From Mastigias papua (lineage: Eukaryota; Cnidaria; Scyphozoa; Rhizostomeae; Mastigiidae): a stretch of 64,000 nt of DNA. The notes under the pieces are model-generated. The model was given only the letters and a program-made list of their open reading frames with translations. It was not told where the DNA came from and did no database searches. The position numbers and the translations under genes are program-made. The stretch lies in assembly GCA_964019165.1 (NCBI GenBank), contig OZ025271.1:4499570-4563569 (forward strand). The letters run 5' to 3'. Of this stretch, positions 12,401-27,240 are shown one piece after another (positions within the stretch are counted from its first letter, which is position 1; each line of letters begins with the position of its first letter).

Positions 12401-15227
12401 TTCTGTGCAAGTGCGTCAGTCTCGTGCCTTAAACATCTTTAACATCTATGTTTGCATCGATGTCAGTAGTTTAGCCAATGTGTCCTACTTGTATGTCGGT
12501 TAGTTTCTGTTTTTACACTACATAGAGCATTAAAGAGCTTTAAAGTAAGCTAAATGTTGCAAGAGCGACAACACTATGCATGGGCTACATTTGGCTATAA
12601 GTATGTGTCTCTTTGCTCCAAAACATACTCTAAGCCTATTTCTGCACTCTATAAAGCATTTATAATATCATATGACCATCAGATCTGTAGTCATTGCTCA
12701 ATTGTCAGTGTTTGCACACATACGTATTTTAGGCCCATTACAAGCAGTGATCACTTGTGCATATACTGTTGTATGATTGAAATTCTGTACAAGTGCGTCA
12801 GTCTCGTGCCTTAAACATCTTTAACATCTATGTTTGCACCGATGTCAGTTGTTTAGCCAATGTGTCCTACTTGTATGAAGGTTAGTTTCTGTTTTTACAC
12901 TACATAGAGCATTAAAGAGCTTTAAAGTAAGCTAAATGTTGCAAGAGCGACAACACTATGCATGGGCAACATTTGGCTATAAGTACGTGTCTCTTAGCTC
13001 CAAAACATAATCTAAGCCTATTTCTGCACTCTATAAAGCATTTATAATATCATATCACCATCAGATCTGTAGTCATTGCTCAATTGTCAGTGTTTGCACA
13101 CATACGTATTTTAGGCCCATTACAAGCAGTGATCACTTGTGCATATACTGTTGTATGATTGAAATTCTGTACAAGTGCGTCAGTCTCGTGCCTTAAACAT
13201 CTTTAACATCTATGTTTGCACCGATGTCAGTAGTTTAGCCAATGTGTCCTACTTGTATGACGGTTAGTTTCTGTTTTTACAATACATAGAGCATTAAAGA
13301 GCTTTAAAGTACGCTACATGTTGCAAAAGCGACAACACTATGCATGGGCAACATTTGGCTATAAGTATGTGTCTCTTTGCTCCAAAACATACTCTAAGCC
13401 TATTTCTGCACTCTATAAAGCATTTATAATATCATATGACCATCAGATCTGTAGTCATTGCTCAATTGTCAGTGTTTGCACACATACGTATTTTAGGCCC
13501 ATTACAAGCAGTGATCACTTGTGCATATACTGTTGTATGATTGAAATTCTGTACAAGTGCGTCAGTCTCGTGCCTTAAACATCTTTAACATCTATGTTTG
13601 CACCGATGTCAGTAGTTTAGCCAATGTGTCCTACTTGTATGTCGGTTAGTTTCTGTTTTTACACTACATAGAGCATTAAAGAGCTTTAAAGTACGCTAAA
13701 TGTTGCAAAAGCGACAACACTATGCATGGGCTACATTTGGCTATAAGTACGTGTCTCTTAGCTCCAAAACATAATCTAAGCCTATTTCTGCACTCTATAA
13801 AGCATTTATAATACCATATGACCATCAGATCTGTAGTCATTGCTTAATTGTCAGTGGTTGCACACAGACGTATTTTAGGCCCATTACAAGCAGTGATCAC
13901 TTGTGCATATACTGTTGTATGATTGAAATTCTGTACAAGTGCGTCAGTCTCGTGCCTTAAACATCTTTAACATCTATGTTTGCACCGATGTCAGTAGTTT
14001 AGCCAATGTGTCCTACTTGTATGACGGTTAGTTTCTGTTTTTACACTACATAGAGCATTAAAGAGCTGTAAAGTCGTTAAATGTTGCAAAAACGACAACA
14101 CTATGCATGGGCTACAGTCGGCTATAAGTACGTGTCTCTTAGCTCCAAAACATAATCTAAGCCTATTTCTGCACTCCATAAAGCATTTATAATATCATAT
14201 GACCATCAGATCTGTAGTCATTGCTCAATTGTCAGTGTTTGCACACATACGTATTTTAGGCCCATTACAAGCAGTGATCACTTGTGCATATACTGTTGTA
14301 TGATTGAAATTCTGTACAAGTGCGTCAGTCTCGTGCCTTAAACATCTTTAACATCTATGTTTGCACGGATGTCAGTATTTTGGCCAATGTGTCCTACTTG
14401 TATGACGGTTAGTTTCTGTTTTTACACTACATAGAGCATTAAAGAGCTTTAAAGTACGCTAAATGTTGCAAAAGCGACAACACTATGCATGGGCTACATT
14501 TGGCTATAAGTATGTGTCCCTTTGCTCCAAAACATAATCTAAGCCTTTTTTCTGCACTCTATAAAGCATTTATAATATCATATGACCATCAGATCTGTAG
14601 TCATTGCTCAATTGTCAGTGTTTGCACACATACGTATTTTAGGCCCATTACAAGCAGTGATCACTTGTGCATATACTGTTGTATGATTGAAATTCTGTAC
14701 AAGTGCGTCAGTCTCGTGCCTTAAACATCTTTAACATCTATGTTTGCAACGATGTCAGTAGTTTAGCCAATGTGTCCTACTTGTATGACGGTTAGTTTCT
14801 GTTTTTACAATACATAGAGCATTAAAGAGCTTTAAAGTACGCTAAATGTTGCAAAAGCGACATCACTATGCATGGGCTACATTTGGCTATAAGTACGTGT
14901 CTCTTAGCTCCAAAACATAATCTAAGCCTATTTCTGCACTCTATAAAGCATTTATAATATCATATGACCATCAGATCTGTAGTCATTGCTCAATTGTCAG
15001 TGTTTGCACACATACGTATTTTAGGCCCATTACAAGCAGTGATCACTTGTGCATATACTGTTGTATGATTGAAATTCTGTACAAGTGCGTCAGTCTCGTG
15101 CCTTAAACATCTTTAACATCTATGTTTGCACCGATGTCAGTAGTTTAGCCAATGTGTCCTACTTGTATGTCGGTTAGTTTCTGTTTTTACACTACATAGA
15201 GCATTAAAGAGCTTTAAAGTACGCTAC
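6442..15227 (+). repeat. Mixed A/B monomers, including runs of consecutive B copies
   Basis: Twenty-three monomers in the same orientation. B copies begin at 6442 (a partly A-like B, with TTAGCTCC but CATACTC), 7589 (AAAAGTGAC, closed at codon 5), 7971, 8735, 9117, 9499, 9881, 10645, 12554 and 13318. The four from 9117 to 10262 are consecutive. The remainder are type A. The copy at 9117 has CTTCAACCTC in place of CTTAAACATC, which removes the stop of the recurrent frame. 11790 and 14081 carry the one-base deletion, and 7206 and 14463 the extra T. No regular higher-order period was evident. Confidence 0.85.
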
Positions 15228-15397
15228 ATGTTGTATGATTGAAATTCTGTACAAGTGCGTCAGTCTCGTGCCTTAAACATCTTTAACATCTATGTTTGCA
15301 CGGATGTCAGTATTTTGGCCAATGTGTCCTACTTGTATGACGGTTAGTTTCTGTTTTTACACTACATAGAGCATTAAAGAGCTTTAAAGTACGCTAA
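15228..15397 (+). repeat. Truncated 170-bp monomer remnant
   Basis: The copy opens as ATGTTG at the anchor and jumps directly to TATGATTGAAATTC, the sequence normally about 212 bp further on. A normal monomer has CTGTTGTATGATTG at that place, so TGTTG (5 bp) is shared by both sides of the join. This is a 212-bp deletion at microhomology, and the only large internal deletion seen in the window. The distance to the next anchor (15398) is 170 bp; spacing before and after is normal. The remnant ends with the CACGGATGTCAGTATTTTGGCC variant, whose immediate neighbours also carry it (14365). Confidence 0.92.
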
Positions 15398-18300
15398 ATG
15401 TTGCAAAAGCGACAACACTATGCATGGGCTACATTTGGCTATAAGTACGTGTCTCTTAGCTCCACAACATAATCTAAGCCTATTTCTGCACTCTATAAAG
15501 CATTTATAATACCATATGACCATCAGATCTGTAGTCATTGCTCAATTATCAGTGTTTGCACACATACGTATTTTAGGCCCATTACAAGCAGTGATCACTT
15601 GTGCATATACTGTTGTATGATTGAAATTCTGTACAAGTGCGTCAGTCTCGTGCCTTAAACATCTTTAACATCTATGTTTGCAACGATGTCAGTAGTTTAG
15701 CCAATGTGTCCTACTTGTATGTCGGTTAGTTTCTGTTTTTGCACTACATAGAGCATTAAAGAGCTTTAAAGTACGCTAAATGTTGCAAAAGCGACAACAC
15801 TATGCATGGGCAACATTTGGCTATAAGTATGTGTCCCTTTGCTCCAAAACATACTCTAAACCTATTTCTGCACTCTATAAAGCATTTATAATATCATATG
15901 ACCATCAGATCTGTAGTCATTGCTCAATTGTCAGTGTTTGCACACATACGTATGTTAGGCCCATTACAAGCAGTGATCACTTGTGCATATACTGTTGTAT
16001 GATTGAAATTCTGTACAAGTGCGTCAGTCTCGTGCCTTCAACCTCTTTAACATCTATGTTTGCAACGATGTCAGTAGTTTAGCCAATGTGTCCTACTTGT
16101 ATGACGGTTAGTTTCTGTTTTTACACTACATAGAGCATTAAAGAGCTTTAAAGTACGCTAAATGTTGCAAGAGCGACAACACTATGCATGGGCTACATTT
16201 GGCTATAAGTAAGTGTCTCTTAGCTCCAAAACATAATCTAAGCCTTTTTTCTGCACTCTATAAAGCATTTATAATATCATATGACCATCAGATCTGTAGT
16301 CATTGCTCAATTGTCAGTGTTTGCACACATACGTATTTTAGGCCCATTACAAGCAGTGATCACTTGTGCATATATTGTTTTATGATTGAAATTCTGTACA
16401 AGTGCGTCAGTCTCGTGCCTTAAACATCTTTAACATCTATGTTTGCACCGATGTCAGTAGTTTAGCCAATGTGTCCTACTTGTATGACGGTTAGTTTCTG
16501 TTTTTACAATACATAGAGCATTAAAGAGCTTTAAAGTACGCTAAATGTTGCAAAAGCGACATCACTATGCATGGGCTACATTTGGCTATAAGTACGTGTC
16601 TCTTAGCTCCAAAACATAATCTAAGCCTATTTCTGCACTCTATAAAGCATTTATAATATCATATGACCATCAGATCTGTAGTCATTGCTCAATTGTCAGT
16701 GTTTGCACACATACGTATTTTAGGCCCATTACAAGCAGTGATCACTTGTGCATATACTGTTGTATGATTGAAATTCTGTACAAGTGCGTCAGTCTCGTGC
16801 CTTAAACATCTTTAACATCTATGTTTGCACCGATGTCAGTAGTTTAGCCAATGTGTCCTACTTGTATGTCGGTTAGTTTCTGGGTTTACACTACATAGAG
16901 CATTAAAGAGCTTTAAAGTAAGCTAAATGTTGCAAGAGCGACAACACTATGCATGGGCTACATTTGGCTATAAGTACGTGTCTCTTAGCTCCAAACCATA
17001 ATCTAAGCCTATTTCTGCACTTTATAAAGCATTTATAATATCATATGACCATCAGATCTGTAGTCATTGCTTAATTGTCAGTGTTTGCACACATACGTAT
17101 TTTAGGCCCATTACAAGCAGTGATCACTTGTGCATATACTGTTGTATGATTGAAATTCTGTACAAGTGCGTCAGTCTCGTGCCTTAAACATCTTTAACAT
17201 CTATGTTTGCACGGATGTCAGTAGTTTAGCCAATGTGTCCTACTTGTATGTCGGTTAGTTTCTGTTTTTACACTACATAGAGCATTAAAGAGCTTTAAAG
17301 TAAGCTAAATGTTGCAAGAGCGACAACACTATGCATGGGCTACATTTGGCTATAAGTATGTGTCTCTTTGCTCCAAAACATACTCTAAGCCTATTTCTGC
17401 ACTCTATAAAGCATTTATAATATCATATGACCATCAGATCTGTAGTCATTGCTCAATTGTCAGTGTTTGCACACATACGTATTTTAGGCCCATTACAAGC
17501 AGTGATCACTTGTGCATATACTGTTGTATGATTGAAATTCTGTACAAGTGCGTCAGTCTCGTGCCTTAAACATCTTTAACATCTATGTTTGCACCGATGT
17601 CAGTAGTTTAGCCAATGTGTCCTACTTGTATGTCGGTTAGTTTCTGTTTTTGCACTACATAGAGCATTAAAGAGCTTTAAAGTACGCTAAATGTTGCAAA
17701 AGCGACAACACTATGCATGGGCTACATTTGGCTATAAGTACGTGTCTCTTAGCTCCAAACCATAATCTAAGCCTATTTCTGCACTTTATAAAGCATTTAT
17801 AATATCATATGACCATCAGATCTGTAGTCATTGCTTAATTGTCAGTGTTTGCACACATACGTATTTTAGGCCCATTACAAGCAGTGATCACTTGTGCATA
17901 TACTGTTGTATGATTGAAATTCTGTACAAGTGCGTCAGTCTCGTGCCTTAAACATCTTTAACATCTATGTTTGCACGGATGTCAGTAGTTTAGCCAATGT
18001 GTCCTACTTGTATGTCGGTTAGTTTCTGTTTTTACACTACATAGAGCATTAAAGAGCTTTAAAGTAAGCTAAATGTTGCAAGAGCGACAACACTATGCAT
18101 GGGCTACATTTGGCTATAAGTACGTGTCTCTTAGCTCCAAAACATAATCTAAGCCTATTTCTGCACTCTATAAAGCATTTATAATATCATATCACCATCA
18201 GATCTGTAGTCATTGCTTAATTGTCAGTGTTTGCACACATACGTATTGTAGGCCCATTACAAGCAGTGATCACTTGTGCATATACTGTTGTATGATTGAA

Positions 18301-20746
18301 ATTCTGTACAAGTGCGTCAGTCTCGTGCCTTAAACATCTTTAACATCTATGTTTGCACCGATGTCAGTAGTTTAGCCAATGTGTCCTACTTGTATGACGG
18401 TTAGTTTCTGTTTTTACACTACATAGAGCATTAAGGAGCTTTAAAGTACGCTAAATGTTGCACAATGGACAACACTATGCATGGGCAACATTTGGCTATA
18501 AGTATGTGTCTCTTTGCTCCAAAACATACTCTAAGCCTATTTCTGCACTCTATAAAGCATTTATAATATCATATGACCATCAGATCTGTAGTCATTGCTC
18601 AATTGTCAGTGTTTGCACACATACGTATTTTAGGCCCATTACAAGCAGTGATCACTTGTGCATATACTGTTGTATGATTGAAATTCTGTACAAGTGCGTC
18701 AGTCTCGTGCCTTAAACATCTTTAACATCTATGTTTGCACCGATGTCAGTAGTTTAGCCAATGTGTCCTACTTGTATGACGGTTAGTTTCTGTTTTTACA
18801 ATACATAGAGCATTAAAGAGCTTTAAAGTACGCTACATGTTGCAAAAGCGACAACACTATGCATGGGCAACATTTGGCTATAAGTATGTGTCTCTTTGCT
18901 CCAAAACATACTCTAAGCCTATTTCTGCACTCTATAAAGCATTTATAATATCATATGACCATCAGATCTGTAGTCATTGCTCAATTGTCAGTGTTTGCAC
19001 ACATACGTATTTTAGGCCCATTACAAGCAGTGATCACTTGTGCATATACTGTTGTATGATTGAAATTCTGTACAAGTGCGTCAGTCTCGTGCCTTAAACA
19101 TCTTTAACATCTATGTTTGCACGGATGTCAGTAGTTTAGCCAATGTGTCCTACTTGTATGTCGGTTAGTTTCTGTTTTTACACTACATAGAGCATTAAAG
19201 AGCTTTAAAGTAAGCTAAATGTTGCAAGAGCGACAACACTATGCATGGGCTACATTTGGCTATAAGTATGTGTCTCTTTGCTCCAAAACATACTCTAAGC
19301 CTATTTCTGCACTCTATAAAGCATTTATAATATCATATGACCATCAGATCTGTAGTCATTGCTCAATTGTCAGTGTTTGCACACATACGTATTTTAGGCC
19401 CATTACAAGCAGTGATCACTTGTGCATATACTGTTGTATGATTGAAATTCTGTACAAGTGCGTCAGTCTCGTGCCTTAAACATCTTTAACATCTATGTTT
19501 GCACCGATGTCAGTTGTTTAGCCAATGTGTCCTACTTGTATGAAGGTTATTTTCTGTTTTTACACTACATAGAGCATTAAAGAGCTTTAAAGTAAGCTAA
19601 ATGTTGCAAGAGCGACAACACTATGCATGGGCTACATTTGGCTATAAGTACGTGTCTCTTAGCTCCAAAACACAATCTAAGCCTATTTCTGCACTCTATA
19701 AAGCATTTATAATATCATATCACCATCAGATCTGTAGTCATTGCTTAATTGTCAGTGTTTGCACACATACGTATTGTAGGCCCATTACAAGCAGTGATCA
19801 TTTGTGCATATACTGTTGTATGATTGAAATTCTGTACAAGTGCGTCAGTCTCGTGCCTTAAACATCTTTAACATCTATGTTTGCACCGATGTCAGTAGTT
19901 TAGCCAATGTGTCCTACTTGTATGACGGTTAGTTTCTGTTTTTACAATACATAGAGCATTAAAGAGCTTTAAAGTACGCTAAATGTTGCAAAAGCGACAA
20001 CACTATGCATGGGCTACATTTGGCTATAAGAACGTGTCTCTTAGCTCCAAAACATAATCTAAGCCTATATCTGCTTTCTATAAAGTATTTATAATATCAT
20101 ATGACCATCAGATCTGTAGTCATTGCTCAATTGTCAGTGTTTGCACACATACGTATTTTAGGCCCATTACAAGCAGTGATCACTTGTGCATATACTGTTG
20201 TATGATTGAAATTCTGTACAAGTGCGTCAGTCTCGTGCCTTAAACATCTTTAACATCTATGTTTGCACCGATGTCAGTAGTTTAGTCAATGTGTCCTACT
20301 TGTATGACGGTTAGTTTCTGTTTTTACACTACATAGAGCATTAAAGAGCTTTAAAGTACGCTAAATGTTGCAAGAGCGACAACACTATGCATGGGCTACA
20401 TTTGGCTATAAGTACGTGTCTCTTAGCTCCAAAACATAATCTAAGCCTATTTCAGCACTCTAAAAAGCATTTATAATATCATATGACCATCAGATCTGTA
20501 GTCATTGCTCAATTGTCAGTGTTTGCACACATACGTATTTTAGGCCCATTACAAGCAGTGATCACTTGTGCATATACTGTTGTATGATTGAAATTCTGTA
20601 CAAGTGCGTCAGTCTCGTGCCTTCAACCTCTTTAACATCTATGTTTGCATCGATGTCAGTGGTTTAGCCAATGTGTCCTACTTGTATGTCGGTTAGTTTC
20701 CGTTTTCACACTACATAGAGCATTAAAGAGCTTTAAAGTACGCTAA
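15398..20746 (+). repeat. Mixed A/B monomers with local 764-bp repetition
   Basis: Fourteen monomers. B copies start at 15780, 17309, 18455, 18837 and 19219, with a B-like copy at 19601. The rare set CCAAACCATAATC with CACTTTATAAAG occurs at 16927 and again at 17691, exactly 764 bp apart. TACGTATTGTAGG occurs at 18246 and about 19775. The copy at 18455 has the unique TTGCACAATGGAC. The copy at 20365 has TTCAGCACTCTAAAAAGC, a variant otherwise seen only at 63.6 kb and inside the inverted block. Confidence 0.85.
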
Positions 20747-23700
20747 ATGTTGCAAAAGCGACAACAAGATGCATGGGCAACATTTGGCTATAAGTATGTG
20801 TCTCTTTGCTCCAAAACATACTCTAAGCCTATTTCTGCACTCTATAAAGCATTTATAATATCATATGACCATCAGATCTGTAGTCATTGCTCAATTGTCA
20901 GTGTTTGCACACATACGTATTTTAGGCCCATTACAAGCAGTGATCACTTGTGCATATACTGTTGTATGATTGAAATTCTGTACGAGTGCGTCAGTCTCGT
21001 GCCTTAAACATCTTTAACATCTATGTTTGCACCGATGTCAGTAGTTTAGCCAATGTGTCCTACTTGTATGACGGTTAGTTTCTGTTTTTACACTACATAG
21101 AGCATTAAAGAGCTTTAAAGTAAGCTAAATGTTGCAAGAGCGACAACACTATGCATGGGCTACATTTGGCTATAAGTACGTGTCTCTTAGCTCCAAAACA
21201 TAATCTAAGCCTATTTCTGCACTCTATAAAGCATTTATAATATCATATCACCATCAGATCTGTAGTCATTGCTTAATTGTCAGTGTTTGCACACATACGT
21301 ATTTTAGGCCCATTACAAGCAGTGATCACTTGTGCATATACTGTTGTATGATTGAAATTCTGTACAAGTGCGTCAGTCTCGTGCCTTAAACAACTTAAAC
21401 ATCTATGTTTGCATCGATGTCAGTAGTTTAGCCAATGTGTCCTACTTGTATGACGGTTAGTTTCCGTTTTTACACTACATAGAGCATTAAAGAGCTTTAA
21501 AGTACGCTAAATGTTGCAAAAGCGACAACACTATGCATGGGCTACATTTGGCTATAAGTACGTGTCTCTTAGCTCCAAAACATAATCTAATCCTATTTCT
21601 GCACTCCATAAAGCATTTATAATATCATATGACCATCAGATCTGTAGTCATTGCTCAATTGTCAGTGTTTGCACACATACGTATTTTAGGCCCATTACAA
21701 GCAGTGATCACTTGTGCATATACTGTTGTATGATTGAAATTCTGTGCAAGTGCGTCAGTCTCGTGCCTTAAACATCTTTAACATCTATGTTTGCATCGAT
21801 GTCAGTAGTTTAGCCAATGTGTCCTACTTGTATGACGGTTAGTTTCTGTTTTTACACTACATAGAGCATTAAAGAGCTTTAAAGTAAGCTAAATGTTGCA
21901 AGAGCGACAACACTATGCATGGGCTACATTTGGCTATAAGTACGTGTCTCTTAGCTCCAAAACATAATCTAAGCCTATTTCTGCACTCTATAAAGCATTT
22001 ATAATATCATATCACCATCAGATCTGTAGTCATTGCTTAATTGTCAGTGTTTGCACACATACGTATTTTAGGCCCATTACAAGCAGTGATCACTTGTGCA
22101 TATACTGTTGTATGATTGAAATTCTGTACAAGTGCGTCAGTCTCGTGCCTTAAACAACTTAAACATCTATGTTTGCATCGATGTCAGTAGTTTAGCCAAT
22201 GTGTCCTACTTGTATGACGGTTAGTTTCCGTTTTTACACTACATAGAGCATTAAAGAGCTTTAAAGTACGCTAAATGTTGCAAAAGCGACAACACTATGC
22301 ATGGGCTACATTTGGCTATAAGTACGTGTCTCTTAGCTCCAAAACATACTCTAAGCCTATTTCTGCACTCTATAAAGCATTTATAATATCATATGACCAT
22401 CAGATCTGTAGTCATTGCTCAATTGTCAGTGTTTGCACACATACGTATTTTAGGCCCATTACAAGCAGTGATCACTTGTGCATATACTGTTGTATGATTG
22501 AAATTCTGTACAAGTGCGTCAGTCTCGTGCCTTAAACATCTTTAACATCTATGTTTGCACCGATGTCAGTAGTTTAGCCAATGTGTCCTACTTGTATGAC
22601 GGTTAGTTTCTGTTTTTACAATACATAGAGCATTAAAGAGCTTTAAAGTACGCTACATGTTGCAAAAGCGACAACACTATGCATGGGCAACATTTGGCTA
22701 TAAGTATGTGTCTCTTTGCTCCAAAACATACTCTAAGCCTATTTCTGCACTCTATAAAGCATTTATAATATCATATGACCATCAGATCTGTAGTCATTGC
22801 TCAATTGTCAGTGTTTGCACACATACGTATTTTAGGCCCATTACAAGCAGTGATCACTTGTGCATATACTGTTGTATGATTGAAATTCTGTACAAGTGCG
22901 TCAGTCTCGTGCCTTCAACCTCTTTAACATCTATGTTTGCATCGATGTCAGTGGTTTAGCCAATGTGTCCTACTTGTATGTCGGTTAGTTTCCGTTTTCA
23001 CACTACATAGAGCATTAAAGAGCTTTAAAGTACGCTAAATGTTGCAAAAGCGACAACAAGATGCATGGGCAACATTTGGCTATAAGTATGTGTCTCTTTG
23101 CTCCAAAACATACTCTAAGCCTATTTCTGCACTCTATAAAGCATTTATAATATCATATGACCATCAGATCTGTAGTCATTGCTCAATTGTCAGTGTTTGC
23201 ACACATACGTATTTTAGGCCCATTACAAGCAGTGATCACTTGTGCATATACTGTTGTATGATTGAAATTCTGTACGAGTGCGTCAGTCTCGTGCCTTAAA
23301 CATCTTTAACATCTATGTTTGCACCGATGTCAGTAGTTTAGCCAATGTGTCCTACTTGTATGACGGTTAGTTTCTGTTTTTACACTACATAGAGCATTAA
23401 AGAGCTTTAAAGTAAGCTAAATGTTGCAAGAGCGACAACACTATGCATGGGCTACATTTGGCTATAAGTACGTGTCTCTTAGCTCCAAAACATAATCTAA
23501 GCCTATTTCTGCACTCTATAAAGCATTTATAATATCATATCACCATCAGATCTGTAGTCATTGCTTAATTGTCAGTGTTTGCACACATACGTATTTTAGG
23601 CCCATTACAAGCAGTGATCACTTGTGCATATACTGTTGTATGATTGAAATTCTGTACAAGTGCGTCAGTCTCGTGCCTTAAACAACTTAAACATCTATGT

Positions 23701-26094
23701 TTGCATCGATGTCAGTAGTTTAGCCAATGTGTCCTACTTGTATGACGGTTAGTTTCCGTTTTTACACTACATAGAGCATTAAAGAGCTTTAAAGTACGCT
23801 AAATGTTGCAAAAGCGACAACACTATGCATGGGCTACATTTGGCTATAAGTACGTGTCTCTTAGCTCCAAAACATAATCTAATCCTATTTCTGCACTCCA
23901 TAAAGCATTTATAATATCATATGACCATCAGATCTGTAGTCATTGCTCAATTGTCAGTGTTTGCACACATACGTATTTTAGGCCCATTACAAGCAGTGAT
24001 CACTTGTGCATATACTGTTGTATGATTGAAATTCTGTGCAAGTGCGTCAGTCTCGTGCCTTAAACATCTTTAACATCTATGTTTGCATCGATGTCAGTAG
24101 TTTAGCCAATGTGTCCTACTTGTATGTCGGTTAGTTTCCGTTTTTACACTACATAGAGCATTAAAGAGCTTTAAAGTACGCTAAATGTTGCAAAAGCGAC
24201 AACACTATGCATGGGCAACATTTGGCTATAAGTATGTGTCTCTTTGCTCCAAAACATACTCTAAGCCTATTTCTGCACTCTATAAAGCATTTATAATATC
24301 ATATGACCATCAGATCTGTAGTCATTGCTCAATTGTCAGTGTTTGCACACATACGTATTTTAGGCCCATTACAAGCAGTGATCACTTGTGCATATACTGT
24401 TGTATGATTGAAATTCTGTACGAGTGCGTCAGTCTCGTGCCTTAAACATCTTTAACATCTATGTTTGCACCGATGTCAGTAGTTTAGCCAATGTGTCCTA
24501 CTTGTATGACGGTTAGTTTCTGTTTTTACACTACATAGAGCATTAAAGAGCTTTAAAGTAAGCTAAATGTTGCAAGAGCGACAACACTATGCATGGGCTA
24601 CATTTGGCTATAAGTACGTGTCTCTTAGCTCCAAAACATAATCTAAGCCTATTTCTGCACTCTATAAAGCATTTATAATATCATATCACCATCAGATCTG
24701 TAGTCATTGCTTAATTGTCAGTGTTTGCACACATACGTATTTTAGGCCCATTACAAGCAGTGATCACTTGTGCATATACTGTTGTATGATTGAAATTCTG
24801 TACAAGTGCGTCAGTCTCGTGCCTTAAACAACTTAAACATCTATGTTTGCATCGATGTCAGTAGTTTAGCCAATGTGTCCTACTTGTATGACGGTTAGTT
24901 TCTGTTTTTACACTACATAGAGCATTAAAGAGCTTTAAAGTAAGCTAAATGTTGCAAGAGCGACAACACTATGCATGGGCTACATTTGGCTATAAGTACG
25001 TGTCTCTTAGCTCCAAAACATAATCTAAGCCTATTTCTGCACTCTATAAAGCATTTATAATATCATATCACCATCAGATCTGTAGTCATTGCTTAATTGT
25101 CAGTGTTTGCACACATACGTATTTTAGGCCCATTACAAGCAGTGATCACTTGTGCATATACTGTTGTATGATTGAAATTCTGTACGAGTGCGTCAGTCTC
25201 GTGCCTTAAACAACTTAAACATCTATGTTTGCATCGATGTCAGTAGTTTAGCCAATGTGTCCTACTTGTATGACGGTTAGTTTCTGTTTTTACACTACAT
25301 AGAGCATTAAAGAGCATTAAAGTAAGCTAAATGTTGCAAGAGCGACAACACTATGCATGGGCTACATTTGGCTATAAGTACGTGTCTCTTAGCTCCAAAA
25401 CATAATCTAAGCCTATTTCTGCACTCTATAAAGCATTTATAATATCATATCACCATCAGATCTGTAGTCATTGCTTAATTGTCAGTGTTTGCACACATAC
25501 GTATTTTCGGCCCATTACAAGCAGTGATCACTTGTGCATATACTGTTGTATGATTGAAATTCTGTACAAGTGCGTCAGTCTCGTGCCTTAAACAACTTAA
25601 ACATCTATGTTTGCATCGATGTCAGTAGTTTAGCCAATGTGTCCTACTTGTATGACGGTTAGTTTCCGTTTTTACACTACATAGAGCATTAAAGAGCTTT
25701 AAAGTACGCTAAATGTTGCAAAAGCGACAACACTATGCATGGGCTACATTTGGCTATAAGTACGTGTCTCTTAGCTCCAAAACATAATCTAATCCTATTT
25801 CTGCACTCCATAAAGCATTTATAATATCATATGACCATCAGATCTGTAGTCATTGCTCAATTGTCAGTGTTTGCACACATACGTATTTTAGGCCCATTAC
25901 AAGCAGTGATCACTTGTGCATATACTGTTGTATGATTGAAATTCTGTGCAAGTGCGTCAGTCTCGTGCCTTAAACATCTTTAACATCTATGTTTGCATCG
26001 ATGTCAGTAGTTTAGCCAATGTGTCCTACTTGTATGTCGGTTAGTTTCCGTTTTTACACTACATAGAGCATTAAAGAGCTTTAAAGTACGCTAA
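20747..26094 (+). repeat. Region with 2292-bp-spaced duplication and AACAACTTAAAC variants
   Basis: The segment from about 20.6 kb to 21831 reappears six monomers (2292 bp) later, at about 22.9 kb to 24123. It is marked by CTTCAACCTC, CCGTTTTCACAC, CGACAACAAGATGC, CTGTACGAG, AACAACTTAAAC and CACTCCATAAAG in the same order. The two copies part at GACGGTTAGTTTCTG (21832) against GTCGGTTAGTTTCCG (24124). The A copy with AACAACTTAAAC recurs at 21129, 21893, 23421 and as three in a row at 24567, 24949 and 25331. The copy at 25331 has a private TATTTTCGG. This zone leads into the four-monomer repeat to its right and shares its B type (CTGTACGAG). Confidence 0.85.
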
Positions 26095-27240
26095 ATGTTG
26101 CAAAAGCGACAACACTATGCATGGGCAACATTTGGCTATAAGTATGTGTCTCTTTGCTCCAAAACATACTCTAAGCCTATTTCTGCACTCTATAAAGCAT
26201 TTATAATATCATATGACCATCAGATCTGTAGTCATTGCTCAATTGTCAGTGTTTGCACACATACGTATTTTAGGCCCATTACAAGCAGTGATCACTTGTG
26301 CATATACTGTTGTATGATTGAAATTCTGTACGAGTGCGTCAGTCTCGTGCCTTAAACATCTTTAACATCTATGTTTGCACCGATGTCAGTAGTTTAGCCA
26401 ATGTGTCCTACTTGTATGACGGTTAGTTTCTGTTTTTACACTACATAGAGCATTAAAGAGCTTTAAAGTAAGCTAAATGTTGCAAGAGCGACAACACTAT
26501 GCATGGGCTACATTTGGCTATAAGTACGTGTCTCTTAGCTCCAAAACATAATCTAAGCCTATTTCTGCACTCTATAAAGCATTTATAATATCATATCACC
26601 ATCAGATCTGTAGTCATTGCTTAATTGTCAGTGTTTGCACACATACGTATTTTAGGCCCATTACAAGCAGTGATCACTTGTGCATATACTGTTGTATGAT
26701 TGAAATTCTGTACAAGTGCGTCAGTCTCGTGCCTTAAACATCTTTAACATCTATGTTTGCACCGATGTCAGTTGTTTAGCCAATGTGTCCTACTTGTATG
26801 AAGGTTAGTTTCTGTTTTTACAATACATAGAGCATTAAAGAGCCTTAAAGTACGCTAAATGTTGCAAAAGCGACAACACTATGCATGGGCTACATTTGGC
26901 TATAAGTACGTGTCTCTTAGCTCCAAAACATAATCTAAGCCTATTTCTGCACTCTATAAAGCATTTATAATATCATATGACCATCAGATCTGTAGTCATT
27001 GCTCAATTGTCAGTGTTTGCACACATACGTATTTTAGGCCCATTACAAGCAGTGATCACTTGTGCATATACTGTTGTATGATTGAAATTCTGTACAAGTG
27101 CGTCAGTCTCGTGCCTTCAACCTCTTTAACATCTATGTTTGCATCGATGTCAGTGGTTTAGCCAATGTGTCCTACTTATATGACGGTTAGTTTCTGTTTT
27201 TAAACTGCATAGAGTACTAAAGAGCTTTAAAGTACGTTAG

